Below, piece after piece: positions 6,830-7,930 of a stretch of 7,930 bases of DNA. The DNA lies in assembly GCA_002279765.1 (NCBI GenBank), contig NCCR01000193.1:1-7930 (forward strand), read 5' to 3'. Under the pieces are notes generated by a model. It was not told where the DNA came from. It did no database searches and was given only the letters and a program-made list of their open reading frames with translations. Positions within the stretch are counted from its first letter, which is position 1, and every line of letters starts with the position of its first letter. Position numbers and translations under genes: made by a program. This DNA is from Verrucomicrobia bacterium 12-59-8 (GTDB lineage: Bacteria; Verrucomicrobiota; Verrucomicrobiae; Verrucomicrobiales; Verrucomicrobiaceae).

Positions 6830-7692
6830 CTCAAGGGATGCGATTTCACCGCGTCCCACGCCAGCTCTTGCAGCAGGCGGTTGAGCGCTTCTCCGTGTGC
6901 GTCTTTGCTCAGCGCCGGCGGGCAAGGCAGACCGGCGGGCGAACGGCGGTAGATCACCGCGAAATGGCAGTAGGCGGTCAGCCATTGCAACGGGGGTGTC
7001 GCATGGCCGATCGCATCAGTGAACAGATCGTTCTGCTGCTTCAATCCCGGCGCCTCGCCCGCAATGATTTTCGTGCGCAAGGCCAGTGACGCCTGCCCGA
7101 CAGGGACGACGAACACCACCTGCCTGCCCAACTTTTGATTCAGCTCCCGGGCATGGTCGTCCATGCTCTTGTAGTAGGGTTCATTGATCGAGCGCAGCTC
7201 CGCGACCGTGCGTGCGTTCCGGTCCACCAGTTCGGGGCGCTTCTTCTTGTAGTTCACGTCCAAGACATCGAATGGCAGCCAGAACTCCTGGATCGTGACG
7301 CGGATGTCAGGCCGATGTTCCAGACCCAGCTTCGCGAAGTTTTCGATCCCGTCGTCCGGCAGATAGATGGGTGATAGCGTGAGAACGTCCACCTGACCGC
7401 CACGCAGGGCCGTCTTGAGGATGTTTTTCTCATCCGCCACGTTCCAGTGCTGATAGACATAGGAGCCGCCGATCGAGCTGACGCCTGCCTGCTGGTGATC
7501 CGGAATGCCCGCCGCCTTGGCCAGATCAGCCAGCATCTTCGGCATAAACATATGGAAGCTGTGCCCCGCCGAGAAGACGCGCACACCTTTGTCCACCGGC
7601 TTGACTTGCGCCGTCGCTGGAAGCCATGCGCCGGCAAGCAGGATCACCGCCAACAGCGATGTGGGGATTCGGGTGTGCGGGGCAGGTTTCAT
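6817..7692 (-). CDS. Exported SGNH/GDSL-hydrolase-like protein
   Basis: This 291-residue protein has a signal peptide: positive start, hydrophobic SLLAVILLAGAWL (12-24), then ATA|Q with a likely cut after Ala28. The mature part begins RVFSAGHSFHMFMPKML (38-54), which fits the first block of SGNH hydrolases, with GHSF (43-46) in place of GDSL or GNSF and Ser45 as putative nucleophile. GGSY (76-79) may be the second block. Near the end, DAIGH (226-230) followed by PPLQWLTAYCHFAVIYRRSPAGL matches the Asp-x-x-x-His and 'RSP.GL' ending of SGNH proteins of the DUF4886 type. This suggests an extracytoplasmic esterase or carbohydrate deacetylase; the substrate is unknown. I chose the ATG at 7690-7692 because it gives the most normal signal peptide; an ATG nine codons earlier (7717-7719) is possible. 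The 100 bases before it, down to pyrB, show no gene. Confidence 0.65.
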   Translation of the reverse strand: MKPAPHTRIPTSLLAVILLAGAWLPATAQVKPVDKGVRVFSAGHSFHMFMPKMLADLAKAAGIPDHQQAGVSSIGGSYVYQHWNVADEKNILKTALRGGQVDVLTLSPIYLPDDGIENFAKLGLEHRPDIRVTIQEFWLPFDVLDVNYKKKRPELVDRNARTVAELRSINEPYYKSMDDHARELNQKLGRQVVFVVPVGQASLALRTKIIAGEAPGLKQQNDLFTDAIGHATPPLQWLTAYCHFAVIYRRSPAGLPCPPALSKDAHGEALNRLLQELAWDAVKSHPLSGVQ

Positions 7693-7793
7693 GGCAGGGA
7701 GAGACAAAGACAGATTCATGGTAAAGATATCACGGTTGGCGTGGCGAAGTCTTCCACGGGTCGCCTTCTTTGAGCGAACGGCCTGCGCAGACT

Positions 7794-7930
7794 CTACTCC
7801 ACCGCCCCCGGCCTCAGCCAATACAGCACGCTCATCCTCACCGCGATGCCATTCTCCACCTGCTGGTTGATCAGGCACCTCTCATAATTCATCCCCGCAT
7901 CCGTGATCTCCACGCCACGGTTCACCGGCT
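7794..7930 (-). CDS. pyrB: Aspartate carbamoyltransferase, C-terminal end (partial)
   Basis: Only the last 44 codons and the TAG stop (7794-7796) are in the window; the start lies beyond the right edge. The reading begins [16 protein letters not shown] and continues through [16 protein letters not shown] to end WLRPGAVE. The blocks 'P.NRGVEI' and 'QVENG.AVRM.VLY' are the conserved C-terminal signature of the PyrB catalytic chain, which joins carbamoyl phosphate and aspartate in pyrimidine synthesis in the cytoplasm. It is read in the same direction as the SGNH-like gene, 101 bases upstream of that gene's start, with no clear terminator between. What lies upstream of it (for example pyrC) cannot be seen. 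Confidence 0.88.
   Translation of the reverse strand, partial: PVNRGVEITDAGMNYERCLINQQVENGIAVRMSVLYWLRPGAVE

Noticed and set aside
7693..7793. GGCGA/TCGCC inverted repeat as a terminator of pyrB
   Set aside because: The arms are five bases with a 13-base loop and no T-tract, which is expected by chance in GC-rich DNA.

Overview
The window is ordinary-looking chromosomal DNA of a GC-rich bacterium, most likely from the Verrucomicrobiota or a close relative in the PVC group. This rests on three things. The kinase has the PVC-type layout: an extended C-lobe, then one membrane segment, then a large TPR region. An exported PQQ-type propeller protein begins its mature part with DWPQFRGP. None of the six complete genes has a clear Shine-Dalgarno sequence before its start. 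This placement is inferred from protein style, not from a marker gene.

Left part (1-2725, all genes read leftwards). The first ~130 bases are non-coding and may be the end of a mobile element. Then come acpH (acyl carrier protein phosphodiesterase, 151-723), a DUF1877/YfbM-family protein (934-1521) in noticeably AT-richer DNA, and a Gfo/Idh/MocA oxidoreductase (1547-2725). The last two are 25 bases apart and could share a transcript. Two copies of a 27-base repeat (24 of 27 identical, opposite orientation) bracket acpH.

Middle part (2726-5442). A 105-base divergent intergenic region holds two overlapping perfect inverted repeats that cannot both fold at once. To its right, reading rightwards, lies an 864-residue membrane-anchored Ser/Thr kinase with an intact active site and a TPR-like C-terminal half.

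Right part (5426-7930, all genes read leftwards). An exported PQQ-like beta-propeller protein (5443-6699) converges on the kinase with only 17 bases between the stop codons. Upstream of it is an exported SGNH/GDSL-hydrolase-like protein (6817-7692). At the right edge is the last part of pyrB (aspartate carbamoyltransferase, 7794-7930), whose start lies outside the window.

The genes do not form an obvious pathway. Housekeeping functions (ACP cofactor turnover, pyrimidine synthesis) sit among proteins of sugar or envelope type (oxidoreductase, SGNH protein, propeller) and a signalling kinase. I find no CRISPR array, rRNA, tRNA, phage module or defence system. I do not see strong evidence of a new biological system; the best leads are the repeat pair around acpH and the interlocking hairpins upstream of the kinase.
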